64,000 nucleotides of DNA, taken from assembly GCF_028858725.1 (NCBI RefSeq), contig NC_084773.1, positions 9,414,350 through 9,478,349 on the forward strand, given 5' to 3'. Position 1 is the first letter of the stretch. Each line of letters starts with the position of its first letter. This document shows positions 50,801 to 62,200 of the stretch, one piece after another. Origin of the DNA: Colius striatus. Taxonomy: Eukaryota; Chordata; Aves; Coliiformes; Coliidae. Below the pieces are notes generated by a model, which was given only the letters and a program-made list of their open reading frames with translations, made no database searches and was not told the origin of the DNA. The position numbers were made by a program, and so were the translations under genes.

Positions 50801-53800
50801 GTGATTTTAGCATAAACTCTTTCCAGTATCCTTTCTGTCTTTAAAATAGGGATAACCCTTATCCCCTAAGTCTATTTGAGTTTTCAGTACAACCCCTTCA
50901 CTGGGGTTGACATGAGGCATACTCAAAGAGAGCAAGGATGTCCCAAGAACCCCAGCATCAGACTGAACAGTGTTACTATTTGTGACAAGTAGGGAACCAC
51001 TATAGGAATTATTATGTTCATCCTAAAATGATGAAGTTTTTATCCTGACTGGTCTGTTACATCCAGGCACAGGAAATTCATATTTACACAGTCAAAAGGA
51101 ATTCCTTCTACAAAACTATAGATTTACTGCCTGTTTTGAATAAGGGAAAACAAGCAAAGTTAATATTTCTGGTGTCACCATTGATTTTCAAGTATATTAA
51201 CTCACAGAAAATGTCCTCTATATGCAGCTCTGTGGATTGGCAAATGACCTGAGTGCTTTGGTACATTGGCATCAGCCCCATATTCTAGTAAAAGTCTCAG
51301 AGAATCTGGATTTCCTCCTCCTGCTGCTTCAAATAATACAGAAGCACAATCCATTGCCTGTGAAAGAACATCTGCACCTGGAAAGAAGCATCACAGTTTT
51401 TAAAGAGAAGCACTGAATAGTTGAGGTTGCAAAGTACCTCTGGAGATTATTCAGCCCAATTCTGTGCTCAGCAGGCTGAGCTGTAGCATGTTGCCCAGGA
51501 CAGCATCCACTCAGGTTCCAGAGAAATTGTGGAGATGCCATCCTCACCTGTTACAGTGTTCCTGCTCCTATGTTCAACCACTCTCATAGGAAAAAGTGTT
51601 TTCTTACATACAGACAAAATCTGCTAGATTTCAATTGGTGCTCATTGCCTCTTGTCCTGTTATTGGGCACTACTGAGAAGAATCTAGCTCTGTTTTCTTC
51701 ACACCATCCCATCAGTTATTTATAACACTGGCCAGATAAGAGCCCCACTCTGAGTCTTTTCTTCCTATAAGATCCTATATAATAAAGTCTCACCTCTTTG
51801 CAGCAAGAGCTCCATGATTTCTATATGTCCCGTCTCTGCAGCCAGTGCTAGAGGTGTGAGCCCATATCCACTGCGAGGGTCAGGATCTGCTCCAGAATGA
51901 AGGAGAAGCTTCACCAGATCCTTCCTGCCAAGTCTGGCTGCCTCATGTAGAGCAGTCCTCTTGTGGACACATTGCAAATTCACTTTTGCACCAGAATTTA
52001 TCAACAAGGAGGCCATCTCATATGAATCATGTTTAATTGCTGTAAGACAATAAGAGAAGCATCAGCCAGAATGTTATTCAACACTGTTCTATGTACTATG
52101 CCTTCTGTAATGTGGCAGCCAGGAAAGCTCGAGCTGTTCTTGGCAGTGCTATTTATACACTTAGAAATGTCACACTACACTGAAAGGTTTACCTTATCAA
52201 CAAGTCTGTTCTTTGTTTCTAGGATAACGCTAACTATGCAAATGAATAATTTCACGGTAATCCCCTTTTCTCCCTATAATCCTCTGCTGCATTTGGTAAT
52301 GCAATAGAAGGCAATTTCCTTGCCACTAGATGGAGATCATACACAGGGACTCGGTACGGTCAGGACCCAGCCTGCTCAGGGAGCTCTATTTAATCTTCAA
52401 AAGCAGTTACCTTAATAGGAAACCAAGTTTAAAATGACCGTGTTATATGCCTCTTAGCTTAATAAGCCTGATCTGTTAAGTCAGTAAGGGTCTTAAAAGA
52501 GTAATTTGCATTCGCTCCAATGGAGTGAACGACTGAATGAGTGGAATGAGTAAGCAACACCTCCTCTCTTTGATCTTCCAGGCTGTTCAGGGAAGAGCAG
52601 TGAGTGCCCTTAACTGAGACGTATTAAGCAGAAAGGCTGCATGAGCCACAGCTGCTTGAGATACCATCGACAGCATACTATAACCTGGGATGTCCCATTA
52701 TCTGTAACCTATATGGCTGGTTGAGATAAATCCCATATATCTCCTGCTTGGGAGATAGTGCATTTTAATATAGTAAACTTCAAAAGGAATTCTCTGAATC
52801 TTTTCTAAGCAGTTGGCCCTGACTAGAAGCTTTAGTAATTTCAAAAGGATGGACTGGGGGTCCTACAGGTGCTTGGTAGGTTTTTTCCTCTTCCTTTAAC
52901 AATAGTTTTGACAAAAATACCCTTCCAATATGGTAAAACATACAAGTTTGTCCAATAAACTTCCAACGTTCCTTTAGGATTCAGATAAGAACTTGCTTCC
53001 CTTTTTTTGGCTTAGGGCTCAGAAGAATAATAGCATCATAGCCCAAATTAAGGGAAGCAGACGAAATGAACATAGAACATCATTAAAAACCATCTTGGGG
53101 AAGTATGGTTCACAGTTCTTTACAAATCAAGAACTACAGTTCCTGTGCATGATCAAATTGAAATGGCACTTGCACTAACAGAGATAACTAGGTATGAGAC
53201 TGTCTACAGTTAAAAAAGTGCAGAGAGAAGTGAATTGAGAATTTAGGCCTGCCTGCTTCTTCACTTATCATACTCGAATGAATTCCAACAATGTCTGTCT
53301 GCATAGGGACAAACTCTGTTTTATATAATGCAGATAAATCAGGCTAGTTTGCTGTAATTTTGAAAATCAAAACCAATTACAATAGTTTTTTGACAAACAG
53401 AAGCTGATGCAATGGAAGAGATACCATGTAAGCAGAGAATATAAATATTTAATGTCAGCAGACAGGACAAACAGAGTAATAGGATGAGGAAGCAGAAGGA
53501 CCTGGTTACCTGGGACCACTGCATAAATTATGCCAAGAAAAGCAGAGGAAAACATGCTGCACTTTATGGAGAAAGCTCTTTGAGAAAAAAGATGTATGGT
53601 GAACTTGAACCTAAACTCTTTCCAACTAAGGGATGGAAAATAGTAGCAGGGACCTCCTGCATTGGGATCAGACTTTGAGGAAAGATTTGTAACTTCCACA
53701 TGTTCTGTATTTCCCACACTTCAACAGACCAATAAGGATCATACTTGAATTAACAAATAATGCTAAGCACTCTGTGGTGACAGTCCCTAACTTGGAACTG

Positions 53801-56387
53801 TCAGCTCACTTACAGCCATAATATTCTGTACGAAAACCAGACAGGGATGAACATATTCAACACTGAGATTAACACTTTTTTGCTCCCTTTAGCAAATATT
53901 TTAGGTATTAATTTCAAATCAAATACATCAAATTGAAACTAAAATGTGTAACTATAATCTCATCTCATTCCCTCACCTCTCCACCTTTAAATAAGGTATT
54001 CACCTATAACTAAAGCAGAATCCCCCTCTTCATTCTTAACATTGGGATTGCAGCCATTGAGCAGGAGAAAATGGACATTCTCTACAAAGCAATTTCTTAC
54101 TGCTACCAAGAGCGGCGTTTCCCCTTTTAGAGTGGCCTGTTCCCACGTAACGGCACGGGAGGCTGGAATACAGAAAAGCAGAACACACTTGAAGCTACGT
54201 GATTAATCAAACCAGACTTTGTAAAACTTTTTGGTGGAAAACCCAAAGGACTCTGTACCTTTCAAAGTTATTTCAAGGATGTTCTTATTGAGTTGTGCTG
54301 CAGCTTCATGCAGAGGAAGCCAGCCTTGCTGATCTGCTTCTTCAAAAGCAGAACTGTGCTTCACCAACTTCTTCAAGGCCTCTTCTTGACCTGTAATATT
54401 TTAAGACAGACACATATCCCATTACTCATCATAAAACAAAATTAAAGCAACTAATATACTGGGTGCCATTTATCCCATCAGTGTATCTAGAATAAAGAAC
54501 TTGCTTTGTCAAAGCATTTTTTTCTCAGCAAGTGCTTTACTTGAACTGAAAATCAATGGTGGACATGGACTCACAAAACATTTGGAGTCGTATGTTGAAA
54601 AAACTTACTTGTAACAGTATCACTCAAATATTTCAAATATAAGCCTTTCATGACCAATAGTGTATGAAAGTTTAGTATATAAACAGGGGTCCTAATGAAA
54701 CCGTAGGGAAAAAATAATTATGTTGGCAAAAGTAAAATGAGGCTGATTTAACAGGGATGAGATCTATTGCATCATTCCAATCTTATTGGATCTTTAATCC
54801 ACACAAGCAATCTCATCAAGAAACAGCAAAATCTTCTTAGCTGGAAAGTCTGTTAAACTACAGGCCTGGTTTCTGCTCTATTTTTTTATCCCATCATTTC
54901 TGGAAGAAGGCAGTCTACTCTTCTGTAAGTTACAACTATAGGATATGGAGACACTTTGCTCTCAATTTTTGCTGCTGAAGTTCTCTTACATATGGAAGAA
55001 TTACGTATTCATAAGATCACATAGCAAGTGGAACTAGAGTTTAGACATATTCTCCATTATGTATGGAACATTTACAGCATTTGCTTTTCCAGAAAGGACT
55101 TTGCTTCTTGTTTGCTACTCTACTAAGTATCTCTACAACTATTATGACATGTATAAGGACTGGACTGAAGGTTTTCCACTGCCAGACAATTGTCCCAACA
55201 ACTGTACTACTTATGCTCATTGTTTAGTTATCTCTGTGTCTCAGTATAAATTGGTTTTTGTACAAAAAGTTTCAGAGGAGCAGACTAAGAGCATCTCGTA
55301 TCAGAACACACTGAAGTTTGGCAATTAAGGAACAATTCCACAACACTCCTGAGGTAAAGCTGGATATCTCACAAACTGGCAAATGCTTTCAGATGACAAG
55401 GGGCCTTGCCATCCTAGAGCTTATTTTTCTAAGAAACCCATGGTGTGTTCCCCCAGTTCCAGGAGATGAAATGCTGGAATCTGAGAGGAGTGACACTTGA
55501 ACCCACACCATTACCATGCTCTTATCTAAGAATTTAGCTTTTGGGTGTACCATTTTCACTTGCCTTACTCCTCCTAAGACTATATAAAGAAAAACTGCAT
55601 TTAAATCAGGTGATTAAACACTTAAAATGTAGGGACTGCTCAACACTGCAACATCCAAGTTACTCCCGGGGGTATAGGCTTAGTGTGGTGTATTTGTACT
55701 TAACTGTCCGGATTGCTGCAATTATCTCTCCACGTTCTTTACTTGCAATATACTGGAAACTGCATAATCAAAACAAAAATTAAAAAGTAAAATTTAATGT
55801 GAACTTCAGGGTACAATTATACTTTAAATATTTGAGTCTAGACTACATGTTAGATTTCTGAAAGTTACATAGCTTTTGTCAAGGCTTAAGATGTTGAAAT
55901 ACTTTTTTTAGTGGTCTTACTCTGGAACTATAAGTATTCCATTTCTCACACAAAGGCCAACAATTAAGTGATGGAAAGCTACCACACCAATCCAACTTTA
56001 CATCACATACTTCTTCATAAAGCCTTCTACTCATTTAGATATTGCAGCAAAATGTCCTCTGAACATTTCATACATTCACATTTTTGAGGAAATAGGTATA
56101 TTTTTCAGGGAGAACTGAAGACAAATGAGTTATCTGTGGTTTCCAGTATCCATGAGACAAAGTCAGAGCAATGCAACATACAGAATCACACAGGAAAATA
56201 AGGTTACTACATATAATAATGCCCATAAAATGACCAAAACAGAAGTAATAACTTCTTACCTTTCATCCTCTGTCACACTGCTGCTTGTTTCAATTTTATG
56301 GCTATCTTGTAAGCTTTCCTGAATAGCTTGTTGGGTAGGGATTTCATCCTCAGAATCATCATCAAACACATATGTAGAATTATACAT
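47832..56387 (-). CDS. ASB14: ASB14 ankyrin-repeat and SOCS-box protein, nine coding exons
   Basis: Substrate adaptor of a Cullin-5 E3 ubiquitin ligase. Coding exons (minus): 56260-56387, 55704-55759, 54259-54390, 54004-54162, 51794-52039, 51206-51377, 49772-50315, 48799-48952, 47832-48025; about 594 residues (human 587). The N-terminus is acidic, with a ubiquitin-interacting-motif-like stretch ([17 protein letters not shown]). A long ankyrin array follows ([101 protein letters not shown]). The C-terminal SOCS box has a BC-box ([10 protein letters not shown]) and a Cul-box core ([12 protein letters not shown]). The last residues, [11 protein letters not shown], run longer than in human. Eight exons have ordinary splice sites. 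Exon 2 aligns residue for residue with human, but its donor dinucleotide is TT, so full-length expression is uncertain. Confidence 0.95.
49219..49565. repeat. unassigned GC-richer segment in ASB14 intron 7
   Basis: About 350 bases starting 'tgtcctgggttctggacacg' differ in base composition from the AT-rich intron around them and look like an inserted element. I could not match it to CR1. An old LTR-type remnant is possible but not shown, because no matching ends or coding parts were seen. Confidence 0.2.
51416..51772 (-). mobile_element. CR1 LINE 3' fragment filling ASB14 intron 5
   Basis: Reverse-oriented on the plus strand, so sense to ASB14. The plus strand reads 'attcagcccaattctgtgct', 'caaccactctcataggaaaa', 'gctcattgcctcttgtcctg', 'ttgggcactactgagaagaa' and 'ccatcagttatttataacac', landmarks of an older CR1 subfamily than the copies at 1777 and 60014. 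It occupies nearly the whole 416-base intron between 51377 and 51794. Confidence 0.9.
52040..54003 (-). other. ASB14: ASB14 intron 4
   Basis: A two-kilobase AT-rich intron bounded by GTGAAT (at 54003) and 'cttacag' (at 52040). The open frames within it match no ankyrin or other family pattern. Nothing else was recognised. Confidence 0.6.
54391..55703 (-). other. ASB14: ASB14 intron 2 (atypical donor side at 55703)
   Basis: This intron lies between coding exons 2 and 3. Its acceptor, 'aatattacag', is ordinary; its expected donor is TTAAGT. I searched it by eye for a replacement in-frame exon and found none convincing. Its small plus-strand open frames have no recognisable product. Confidence 0.6.
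55698..55704 (-). other. ASB14: atypical donor of ASB14 coding exon 2 (G|TTAAGT)
   Basis: The minus strand reads ATC CGG ACA G|TTAAGTAC. Homology (AAIRTGQEEAL against human ETIEKGKEDAL) and the phase of exon 3 (starting GT CAA GAA) both require the exon to end in that G. The intron therefore begins TT rather than GT, although the rest fits the donor consensus. It may be a mutation, a polymorphism, a sequencing error or a rare non-canonical site. Confidence 0.75.
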
Positions 56388-59156
56388 GGCAAATCAGCAC
56401 AACTTGGATCACTTCTGCAGGGATACACTGCTTTCTAATTGGAAGCAGATATTAAATCTTCAGGTTAACTCTAGAGCAACAGAAACAGCAATTGATGTTT
56501 CCCTCTTAAGTCTTTTGGACACTTAAATATGATTACAATTGTGCTCTGCTGTTTCCCTAGAGGGAAAACAGACGTATACAATAAGACTCACAATGATTTT
56601 TCACTTTGTTCACAGAGGAAGGGCAAGTGAAGGATATGAAATTTGTTAATAATGACATTTATTCAATCTGTTTCAATAAAGATATTGTTAGGGCCATATC
56701 TTGTAGTCAGGAAAGTATTGTAGATTTGTGCTATTATGTGAACAGCCTTCCAACTGAAATAAGATCAAGCTCCATGCTTGAAAAAAGACCAGCTTCATCA
56801 CCTTATGTACATAATCAACAGCCATTTAGAACAGATAAACTTACAATTCTGCATTCTTCATCAATCAATGACTACCTGTTTTTTCCTAATACTTGTAATG
56901 AATATATATAAAATACTGCAACAGTATATATCCACATGCAGGCAAAAAACCCCACACTGGTGTAATCACAATGATGGTGTTAAAGAAAAGAAGACTTAAG
57001 AAGAATATTAGTTAAAAAATGGAAATAAATTCCATTGATACTATCTGTTCAGTTTAAATGTTAAAATTTAAGAAGAAATCATCAAAATTATTAACAATTA
57101 AAACAGTATTAAAGTATGCAAATGTACACTGTTATATGTATAAGCAATCACACTGTTCTTTGATATATTCAGTTAAGTGCTACTGTAGATTAAAATCACA
57201 CATGTCCTGTTAGGCTCAAACCTTTCATCTGTTTTACCTTACCAGAACTTCCACCTCTGTCTTTAAAGAGTTGGCCTGAAAAACAAACCAACCAAAAATA
57301 CAGGGCAAAGCAAAATAAAATCAATAAGTAATCTGAAAGTAGATTAATAAATTAGCAGAGTGAATGAGCACAGCAAAACCAAGGAAGCTGTCAATATGAC
57401 GCTTAAAAAGTCTGGAATAATTCTAGCAACATCTTCCAAACTGGGCAGCAGTAATTTATAGCAAACCTGCAGCATTTCATTTCTTACCCGACCCACCTAA
57501 TGTGTGATTGCCAGGCCTTGCTCTGTATTTGCAAATGAGAACTACGCTAACAAAATATACAGACAAGTGACTGTTAGTATTTGCTCACACCTGTGGTACA
57601 GTGAGTATATAAACATTTTAAATCTGGTCTATTTATTTTTTTGTAAAAAGGCTATAATTTTCCTATGATGTGAGAAAATATATCCATTTTCCTCACCTTC
57701 TGAAAGACAGAAGACCTCACACTTTGAAGAGGTGATTATTAAGTTGAAAGTGATATTTTCAGGATTGAAAATGAGCTCAGTAGCTTCTATGTCTATTAAT
57801 AGCTCACTATAAATAACCAATCATAAGATACTCTGGGACTTTCTCCATGTTTCTTTCATATAGCTTAGCTATGTCTAATTATGTGACCTCAGAAATGGTG
57901 TCAGCAGAAAAAAGAATTAGAAGTCAAATTTCTTTGTAAAAATATTCTTGTTAGAAGTTTTTGGAATGAGAATTTGAGAACTATAAGTAATAAGTTTTAC
58001 ATTATGGAAAGAAAATTCTTCAGTGCTTTCCTAATACAGTAAACTGAAGATACTGTTAGGAGCTTACTGAAAAGAGTAAGATAGTATAAAAGAAAAACTA
58101 AAACCAATACAAGTAAATATCAACAAGCAAGTAAAATCAAGCAACGACTGCTAAAAATTACTATGGGTTTCTGATCATTTAATCACAATTCACATAGTGA
58201 TATAAGTAGACATGCAAACAAAAGATAAACATATAGAGTCTTTAAAGGAAAGGGCACAAGTTTCACAAAGATAGAGCTACACTAAAAACTTAGGCTGCTG
58301 TAAGAAAATAAGCGCGGAATGAAGGCAACAGATGCCTGGTTATAATAGTGACAGTAGTATGCAGTGAGACTTTCATGTGCTTCATTTACTCCTATTGTAT
58401 CCTATGGCAGGATCCTTAGAAAGAAATTACCATACCTGTGTCTGAATGCAAGGCAGAAATGATTCTTTGCTACAGGAGATCTAGGAAGAATGGTTGAATA
58501 ACTTTTTATTTTAGTTTTTGTTAAAGAATACAAAAGTGCAGAACCAGTGAAGAAACCTTAAACTGCCTCTCTGGAGCAACAAACAAACAGCATTTTATGA
58601 CAGGGAGATTTTATAATTTATTCTTCATGGAAACTATTTAAAAATTAAAAGGCACCACCACTAAACAAAAATCAGAATATATGAATGAAACCCTAAAAAG
58701 ATGAATTTGCTGAGGAAGGAAAGCATCAGAAATACCTACTACAGACAGTTAAACAATTTCTCATACTGCAATCCTGGCTGTTGCTATGAGAGAACATAAG
58801 GCTATATATAAAAGCAGATTAAAATCCTAAAACTTACTACCTACAAGCTTTCCACTTGCATGACTCAGCATTCTTAATGTTTCAAGTTCATTAACTTGAA
58901 ATATTTCTCTCAGAAAGCACAGACTATTTTCCTCTTCCGTTAAGAAACATTTTGTGATATTCAGGTAATGCATAGAATTGATGGGTACATGTTAACAATA
59001 TTACCAGAGGCTAAAATCCTAACTATATGTTTTATAGATTGTAGAGATGCTAATAGATACTTCTTTAAGACAAAATACTGAGGATCAGAAATACATATTT
59101 CATATACAAGTATCAGAAATGTATCTATTTCATTGTACTATAACAAAGTTTAGATA
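56388..59156. other. interval between ASB14 start and DNAH12 end
   Basis: About 2.8 kb of AT-rich DNA that should hold the ASB14 promoter and any non-coding first exons. There is no CpG island, which fits a tissue-restricted gene. Two small exon-like segments on the minus strand (57243-57275 and 58436-58469) have reasonable acceptor and donor signals. Nothing else was recognised. Confidence 0.5.
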
Positions 59157-59162
59157 TTTATT
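59157..59162 (-). other. DNAH12: DNAH12 polyadenylation signal (AATAAA)
   Basis: Plus-strand tttatt gives AATAAA on the minus strand about 80 bases after the DNAH12 stop codon, the first such hexamer. It would give a very short 3' UTR, as in many dynein heavy-chain genes. Assigned by position. Confidence 0.5.
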
Positions 59163-59242
59163 TAACACAGTATGTTCTACCTCCTCCATAAGTCAACAGA
59201 AAGAACAGGATCTTGTGAAGTGTGTATCTGAACTGTTCAATG

Positions 59243-62200
59243 TTAGTCATCCAGCTGGCAAAGCAATGCAACCCCTCGCTTGATCCAGTGCCGAACTGGT
59301 TTGTCCGTGTCAAGTGTCAGAGCAATGACAAAGTTTGTAGAATGTCCAGTAGTAGACAAGATTCCTTTACGCTCACTTGTCTTGTAGAGTGGGCAAACAT
59401 ATGCATTAGATTTCTTTATGTCCAATTTTGCAGCTTCAAAAAAATCCCAAAATAATATATTACATTCAGCAGATATATTGACAGAAACATAATCCATATA
59501 CAAATACTAAGCATTTATTGTAACATCCTTAAAGATAAATAAAAATGCAGAATTGTTTTATGAATAACATAATAAAATTAGTGCTTTTCTTGGTTTTGTT
59601 TGTGTAGCTTGTTTTGGTTTTAAACTTTTAACTACAATTTGTTTTCAGGAAATGGTGCTTTTCTGTTTTTCTACCAGCTTTGTGATCATTCTAAGACACA
59701 TTAAAATCAGAAGTTACATAGTTAAAGCACAGTTTATACAGGGGCTTTTAACAGCTCCACAGGATTTCTGGTCCAGCAGACACAGAACCTCAGTGCAAAT
59801 CAAGTCACCTGACATTCAAGGACATAAATCCTCAGGAACTTTGTGTGCCTACACTGCTTATGTGCAACATGTGCAAAGTCTAAAATCATGCATGTCTGAA
59901 CAGCACAGGCAGAAAAAGTGGAAACTTGGAAGATTGCCTATCAGCTAATAACAGGTAAGTTGCAACAGTTGGAGTATAAAATGTTGTTTAAATGAATAAA
60001 TAAAACCAGAAATTTCACAGAATCACAGAATGGTTTGGGTTGGAAGAGATCTTAATGATTATCTACTTCCAAACTCCTTGCCATGGGCAGACACCTTCCT
60101 CTAAGACCAGGAATCTCAAAGCCACATCCAAACTGGCCTTGAACACTCCCAGGGATGTGGGTTGTTCCCACAACCTCTTTGGGCAACCTGTTCCAGTGCC
60201 TCACTGGAATGTACTGCTCCTGATCTAAGAAACCAAGAGTTAAGGATAATATCTTACTAGGATGACAGACAAGTAGTGTAGCAGTTAAAAATAACCTGAG
60301 CAAACATTGCTGAATCATGTGAGGTAAACACTGAGTCTCTAAGTCAATGAGAAGTTCTCCTCAACTTGAGAGAAACCAGAAATTCAAGCACCATCTCATT
60401 TCCTACTCAAATTAACTTTTGGTTGAAAACCAGATTGGGCAGCACCTAAACATATTTATTAAAATTCATTTAACTAGTCCTTTTGTCTAACCCATAATTC
60501 TAAACATCTGTGGGGAGAGGGGCAGGCCTATTGCTCACATGAGATGAGTCAAGCTAGCAGGCCCAATTTTTTACAGTAAGAGGCACAGGTCAGATGCATA
60601 TAAATTCTGTGCACATTTGAGTACTCTGGTGAGGGGAGGAACACTGATCTTCTGTAAAAACGGAATTCACTGTTGCAATTTCCTGTTGAATAGCTCACGC
60701 TTCAGGGAAATTATACTCACTTGGCTTTATCCAAATGATTGGCATCATATCAAAGAGCAATTTGGGATACTGCTCAGCCAGCATTCCCCTGGTGAGAAAA
60801 AGTATCAAAGTAATTATTTGTGGCTTGGTGTTAAACCAGAGAGAGGTTTGGTGTATGGTTTTTGGTTGTGGCTTTCATGTGTTTGGGGTTTTTTTCTTCC
60901 CCACTTCCCATGCATGAAAGAGTATTCCATTTAATGTGTTATTTCAATAATATTAAAAGTACTACTTAAGATATTTAAACATCTTGTTTGAGCACCTAAG
61001 AAAGCTTTCCACAACCACGGTAAAATATTTTGTTACTGACTTGGTCCTGTCCCAGCGAGCTCCATCTAAATATAATCCGTGGATATAAACACCATCTTCT
61101 GGTGCAGTATCAGCAGTATCCTGAGGAATAACCTACAAGAAATATGTATTTGATATTATTAAACTTCATAGTTGTTTGCTTTGTGAGGTATCATGGCAGT
61201 AGCAAATTTTCACATCAATCCAAAATGAGAGTAACATAGGTATACCTTCCTTTCAGTACAACTTTCATGCAAAACTAGAAAGCAAGCAGATTTCTGTAGA
61301 TTTACTGTAGGATATAAAACAAGGCTTTAATCACATGGGTCAATATGTACTCTCTAGGTTGTCTTCTTGAGTGGAGATCCAGGTTTAATGACAGAACAAC
61401 ATTTAACATGCTTCTTTTACGGATGTTATTTAACATGCCCACCTTACCAAAGAACTAAATGTGTGTCTTCAAATTGCTGTTAGTTAGTTGCAAAATGAAC
61501 CCTCCAGCATCAGAATTTATTTAGTACATCTCACCACAACATCAGGACTCAGACAAATAAAACATGAATTTATAATTTATCTCTACCTGAAATTCATATC
61601 CCAGAAGGTCAATAGGGATCCTGTGCTTCCTAGCATAGTTTTGCATAGCTCCAGTCAAGAAAGCTTGAGTAAAGTAGAATCCTGACAGCCAAAAAACAGT
61701 CGGCTTCCCTAATTCATACCAGTCCTGGAAAGATGAAAATTACACATTCAACCATCAGGAAGAGACAAATCCCACATCATTTGACCATTTTCTACATAAC
61801 TATACTCAGAAAATCTATCACTCCTTTTCCAACATTCCTTTAATGTAAAGGACAAATTATACGAGAAAGGAGACTCGATAACTGGTAATACTGTCTCTTG
61901 TAATTACCTGTAAAAACTTCAGCCTTTCTAGAAGATCTATAATATAGCTCCCTAACGGCTTTAGGCTTGGGTATGAACGTTTTGCCCAATTCTCAGGAAC
62001 TTTTCCAATAAGCAGACTGCCACACAGAGCCTCCAGTTCAGCATCCATAACAACCAGTCCCTTAATGGCTTTCTTCAGGTTAGTTAGTGTTACACGAATA
62101 GTTCGGATTAAACTAGAATTAAAAATAAACAACATTTTCACATGTCCTGCATAATTGGTAAAACATCACATCCTCAGTGGGGAAAAAGAAACAAATTGAT

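Noticed and set aside
54613-54670. A possible alternative ASB14 exon ending at GTAAGT near 54.61 kb
   Set aside because: The donor is good, but there is no AG acceptor in a suitable place and the peptide does not match ASB14.
60040-60318. Open frames on both strands near 60.1 kb as genes
   Set aside because: They fall on a CR1 tail inside a DNAH12 intron.
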